Origin: Phallusia mammillata
Taxonomy: Eukaryota > Chordata > Ascidiacea > Phlebobranchia > Ascidiidae
Reading direction: 5' to 3'
NCBI GenBank assembly: GCA_003260075.1
Contig: QLIY01000066.1
Coordinates: 1 to 64,000 of the forward strand
DNA length: 64,000 bases
In this document: one piece after another, positions 61,001 to 64,000 of the stretch
Position numbering within the stretch: the stretch's first letter is position 1
Layout of the letters: each line of letters starts with the position of its first letter
Position numbers and translations under genes: made by a program
The notes under the pieces: model-generated
Database searches by the model: none
What the model saw: the letters and a program-made list of their open reading frames with translations, nothing else
Told to the model about the DNA's origin: nothing

Positions 61001-62793
61001 ATATTTTGCTTGACAGTTAAGTAGATAACGCGAGTAGGATTGAATGACTATTGGTGGGAATATAAATAGTCAAGTGTTTTATGACAATCAATCGATAACA
61101 CGTTTGACATCCCGGCAATCGCTAGTAACTTTATTTCGCCTACCCAATTCGCCCAGATTGCTTTTTTGTGTATATATGAGAAATTTTTGTCAAAACGCGC
61201 TGTGCAGGGGTGCAAGGATGGGCAGTTCAGAATGGTGCTGTACTATTCTAGAATATACTGTGAATAAATCGTTACAGTGATTCGACAAAATTTTCCCACA
61301 AAGATTAAAAACAGCTAATCCAGGACAACGAACCATATTCTATATTTTTTACCTTTCCACAAAGTGAACCAACCAATATCATATAATTTGTTTACAAATT
61401 TACATTGCAGTGTTCAGACTTTCTACATGTTTGCCCGATTTCCAAGAACGCAAGTTTGTGACCTTTAACCCGCGCTTAATAAGCAGAATGCTGAAGTGGC
61501 AGGTATACATGCATTTTAAAGCCATTGTTTTAGCAACGGGAACTGCTACTGGCAATTCTTTTTAAACACGACAGATCAACAAAATAATGTATGTGTGCGT
61601 GTGTTTATCACGCGAAAACGCAGTCATCAGAAAACGGCCATTTATTTCAAACCGAAAATCAGTGTATTTTGCGAAACATGATACAACCCAGGACTCGAAT
61701 AGTTTGCGTTTGGATTCGAATCCTAGACTCGGAATTCTATGTTGAATACTTTGCTTTAGGATTCGAGTCCTACGTTCTCCATTTTATTTTGTTGCTTGTT
61801 AATTTTAATTTAGCCTAAACATACAATTGATTTATTTAAAAGGCGAGACAAATGCTTTCAACGTACCAACACAATTGCGCTTAAAAAAACTACCTAACAT
61901 TACAGTAATATCGAGATAACAACTTTACCGTCAGGATCCAAAAGTCTGGGTATTCCTAGGTGTTGCTGGGCGGTGTCGAACGCATTTTCTAAGTTCTCTC
62001 GGTTCGTAACGCGTCGTATTCGATCGACATCCACCAGGTTTGGATCGATGGTGTGGATCATACTGTGGAAAGCACGGCCGTCTCGCCATGATGGACCAAA
62101 GTCACGAACAGCTACATCCAATTCTGGTGGTTTGCTGGCAAATCAAAAGAAAAGTGGTTTGTTTTGTTTTCATATCTTGGTGATTGTGTATCTAATTGGC
62201 AAATTTAGCTTAAAGGTAATTGTATAAACCCAACGGATCCATCTGTTTGAAAGTTATCAGCTACTTTATTCTACTTGTAAACGCGTTCGATGCGGTGAAG
62301 GGCAATTTCATTTGCATTTTACATGAAATATAGTTCACTTCCTACCAATAAAACGACGAATGTTAATAGAAATGTTTAGTGCCACAACAGCACAAAACTT
62401 TTTATTCGATAAAGTATAAATGAAAGATATGCTTTAAGACTGAATTATAAATTCAGTTCATCGTTGAAAAAAATGGCCTAAACAAGTCAGTCCTCCTACG
62501 TTTATAATTTGACAAATCTTCACAGAGTGTGAAGATTTATTAAGATTTTAGAAACACATCCTAAATTCTCGGGCATAATTGCTTTTTCAATACGTTTGTC
62601 AAACTTACTTTTTCGTTTTCCTTTTAACCCAGGCAAGAAGAGCCTTTTTTGCCGCTCCTTGCCACTTCGCTTTTGCTCCCTTTCTCTGTTTGGGAGGAGG
62701 AGCACCATCATCCGCACCAACACAACTATCCAGACTGGATGTGCTTCCAGAAAGTTCGCCGGATAACGCCAAGTTGTTGGTGATTTCCTCAAT
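43038..62793 (-). CDS. SYNE1/2: Nesprin-like giant spectrin-repeat protein (partial: CH2 plus rod)
   Basis: Nesprins tie the nuclear envelope to actin. The minus-strand exons, in transcript order, are 62793-62609, 62134-61929, 58861-58758 (CH2), then 58161-58006, 57769-57662, 57490-57326, 57173-57053, 56980-56820, 56349-56197, 56086-55934, 55636-55319, 54842-54699, 54222-54049, 53943-53856, 53736-53516, 53262-53084, 52776-52599, 52397-52234, 51729-51594, 51277-51149, 51007-50894, 49079-48963, 47460-47284, 46950-46666, 46483-46367, 45572-45381, 45159-44977, 44852-44737, 44575-44462, 44229-44118, 43652-43560 and 43232-43038. CH2 reads KALLAWVKRKT, DFGPSWRDGRAFHSMIHTI, NRENLENAF, LGIPRLLDP and DEKSIMTYVAQFVKQY, closest to nesprin. 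The rod shows heptad-like helices with W and LxxAE patterns, mostly with phase-0 introns. The phase between 44737 and 44575 does not match, so an exon may be missing there. CH1 should lie past the right edge. No KASH segment is seen. Calmin is an alternative for CH2, but it lacks such a rod. Confidence 0.85.
43675..43858. mobile_element. 184-base hAT-like MITE, copy 1
   Basis: Starts CAAGGGTTCTTAACC and ends GGCTAAGAACCACTG, inverted ends of the common hAT type. The interior is very close to the copy at 59039-59225. GTGTAAAT on the left and TTGTAAAT just right of the element may be an imperfect target-site duplication. Confidence 0.75.
48757..48863 (-). mobile_element. Partial copy of the R3-intron MITE
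   Basis: The reverse complement matches 7023-7139 over blocks such as ATGGCATGAGCATTT and TATGTCGCTTTTT. The terminal repeats are not recognisable, so the copy is truncated or from a related subfamily. It lies in a nesprin intron. Confidence 0.65.
49351..50730. mobile_element. Tc1/mariner- or pogo-like element interrupted by the assembly gap
   Basis: The ends CAGACGAATCCGGTTAATCG and its reverse complement are perfect inverted repeats, flanked by TA on both sides (49349-49350 and 50731-50732). Sub-terminal copies of GGTTAATCGCAT occur on both sides. Bases 49481-50228 are N, so any transposase is hidden. The visible right part has a minus-strand frame near 50400-50510, but with stops upstream. 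The true length is unknown. Confidence 0.75.
49481..50228. other. Assembly gap, 748 N
   Basis: Unsequenced bases inside the transposon at 49351-50730; the repeat itself probably caused the gap. Confidence 0.98.
51905..52100 (-). mobile_element. Possible tRNA-derived SINE
   Basis: On the minus strand an A-box-like TGGCCGAATAGCCTGG (plus 52069-52084) is followed by a B-box-like GGTTCGAACCC (plus 52004-52014), and further down by an A-rich end (plus about 51905-51955). This order and the raised GC content fit a SINE head with RNA polymerase III promoter. No second copy was found in the window. Confidence 0.45.
56606..56731. mobile_element. 110-base hAT-like MITE with perfect target-site duplication
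   Basis: The element at 56614-56723 starts TAGGGATGTGCC and ends GGCGCATCCCTA (11 of 12 inverted). ATGCTAAC is duplicated at 56606-56613 and 56724-56731. It lies in a nesprin intron and has no coding capacity. Confidence 0.8.
58862..61928. other. Long intron within the nesprin CH2 region
   Basis: Apart from the hAT-like element at 59039-59225 I see no exon. Near 61691-61772 the sequences GGACTCGAAT and ATTCGAGTCC form an inverted pair around a GGATTCGAATCC palindrome. Confidence 0.5.
59039..59225. mobile_element. 187-base hAT-like MITE, copy 2
   Basis: Starts CAGGGGTTCTTAACC and ends GGTTAAGAACCACTG. It is flanked by 8-base sequences CGTTACAA and GTTTACAA, a target-site duplication with two mismatches. 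It lies in the intron between CH2 exons of the nesprin-like gene. Confidence 0.8.
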
Positions 62794-64000
62794 CTAGTAA
62801 TTGATAGTTTTTGTACAAAGATTACAACTAAGTAAAAGTAATAAAAACTTCGTGAGTTTCTTCACATTTCCAAAACTGTTTATGAGTCTGTGTCCTAGTA
62901 CACTAAAATATGACAAAATGAATAAAAAAGGCATTAGCTAACATGTTAACCGTAATCTAGAACGAAAAACGAATTTCGCCAAAAAAAATCGTTTTACAAA
63001 TTTCGCAAATTATTTGACCAGCGCATAAAACCGTACATAAAACGTTACCAAATATGGGTTTTAGGCAATATTATACTGAAGAGTTCATCGAAATGACTAT
63101 GCTATTTAATGTTTTACTTAAAATAAAAACGTAATATTTGGAATAACAATGTTGTTTGGAATGAAAGTGAATAATTAAAAAACACGTGTAAGTTTTGTAT
63201 GTTGTTTTGCTTAGCGTTTATAGAAAATATCATGATTGCTTTCCATGTTTGAACGCCAGGTATGACACAATTACAGACAGCATGCTGTTACAAACTTACA
63301 ACAATGGTAGGTTAGTGCAATTACAAGTTAAACGTCTTTAGGATATAAAACGATCGTTTGGGTACTTGATTTAACAGTTGGTGTCAAGAATGTGTGTCAA
63401 ATAAAAGCTTACCACTAGACGCAAAAAACTTCTGGAAACTCCAAAATACACCAAAAAGGATATGATTAGTGAGCCACATCAAACACGAAATATGCATACA
63501 CAGTACATTCGGTGCTATAACGACATCATTTTACAATGTGATACGGCTTAATGAGCAATTGTTTCAGCTGCTCTTTTTATTTGATAAGTGACGTGCAATT
63601 AAGGGTGACGTCATAGCAACATGCAGTGATGACGTGGCACTTACCGGTAACATTGGGAGGAGGGTCTGGCGAATCTTCATTTACAAACACAAAAGATGAA
63701 GGCCGTTTTATATCAACAGTAGCTTTTCATTAAAGTTTAGGAGTACAAAAGTTTAACTAAATAGGATTGGCACCTGCTAGCAAAAAGGGGCTTCGAAAAA
63801 TAACGCAGCAAATCGTTAATCTATAGTTTTAACCTTTAGAACCGTTGATAATTTGTACATTTTACCGAAACCAGTTTTGCCCTATTAGATATAATATTAT
63901 AATGGGGAAACATATGATAAGAATGGCGACCCGTTAGTTGTGTTGGTAGTAGTGGGCTGTAAGAAGATTTGAACTTCTTACAGATGGCAGATCCGAAAGC
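62794..64000. other. Region upstream of the CH2 exons, toward CH1
   Basis: Expected to be intron of the nesprin-like gene. A minus-strand stretch near 63649-63730 coding for KRPSSFVFVNEDSPDPPP could be a linker exon, with a GTAAGT donor at 63648, but its phase does not join the next exon, so it is not included. Confidence 0.4.

Larger units (their letters stand above)
58758..62793 (-). other. CH2 (calponin homology) domain of the nesprin-like gene, three exons
   Basis: The domain starts in 62793-62609 after an acidic/Ser-rich linker (GADDGAPPPKQRKG), continues in 62134-61929 and ends in 58861-58758 with VDVDRPDEKSIMTYVAQF. The actin-binding core motif is complete. The 3-kb intron 58862-61928 carries one hAT-like element and no exon that I can support. 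Confidence 0.85.

Noticed and set aside
61680..61790. Inverted pair GGACTCGAAT/ATTCGAGTCC around GGATTCGAATCC
   Set aside because: Suggestive of a tRNA-like or palindromic element, but there is no second box, no duplication at the edges and no other copy, so it was kept only as a note in the intron entry.
1..64000. CRISPR arrays, prophage, operons or bacterial signals
   Set aside because: Introns with GT-AG borders, signal-peptide exons and nesprin show eukaryotic nuclear DNA; the direct repeats seen are duplicated exons or assembly copies.

Overview
The window looks like nuclear DNA of an invertebrate chordate, most likely a tunicate close to Ciona. The reasons are small exons with GT-AG introns often only 60-150 bases long, AT-rich spacers, several short DNA transposons, and a chordate-type nesprin gene. 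The species is inference; no marker gene fixes it. Two very different blocks lie tail to tail. Bases 1-42422 hold a plus-strand tandem array of about fifteen receptor-like genes, called R1-R16 here (R7 is an orphan tail and R12 a probable pseudogene). Bases 43038-62793 hold a minus-strand, many-exon gene for a nesprin-like protein. The array and nesprin converge at about 42.4-43.0 kb. Bases 49481-50228 are an assembly gap. || The array genes share one chassis: signal-peptide exon, phase-1 intron, one to three extracellular exons, phase-1 intron, Ser/Thr-rich stalk, phase-1 intron, single transmembrane exon ending in basic residues, phase-2 intron, and a single tail exon full of tyrosine motifs. 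Only the extracellular module changes. R1, R2, R3 and R10 have recognisable CUB domains. R4, R5, R6, R8 and R9 have a diverged CUB-like module with a C-x(3-4)-C-x-W signature. R11, R13 and R14 have more remote modules. R15 and R16 have a module resembling Vps62/DUF946 (WxPVPPxxxYxxLG). The tails repeat a motif of form VxNx[LI]Y, often KDN[IV]LYHM at the very C terminus, together with ITIM-like [SV]xYxx[IVL] motifs. R14 has four of these in a row plus a proline-rich stretch. I infer a lineage-specific family of cell-surface receptors signalling through SH2 or PTB proteins, plausibly in immunity or allorecognition. The ligand and role cannot be read from the DNA. || Bases 10.8-16.4 kb (R5 and R6) are scrambled by assembly. 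Short runs of about ten G join segments that step back and repeat the preceding sequence. One such run also breaks the reading frame of R1, and a 60-base G run sits between R1 and R2. Copy number in this part should not be trusted. || The nesprin block reads, from right to left, the CH2 actin-binding domain (62.8-58.8 kb) followed by about 29 exons of spectrin-like repeats down to 43.0 kb. CH1 should lie beyond the right edge. No KASH domain is seen, and the gene stops abruptly next to R16. Introns of both blocks carry small hAT-like and Tc1/mariner/pogo-like elements, several with clean target-site duplications.
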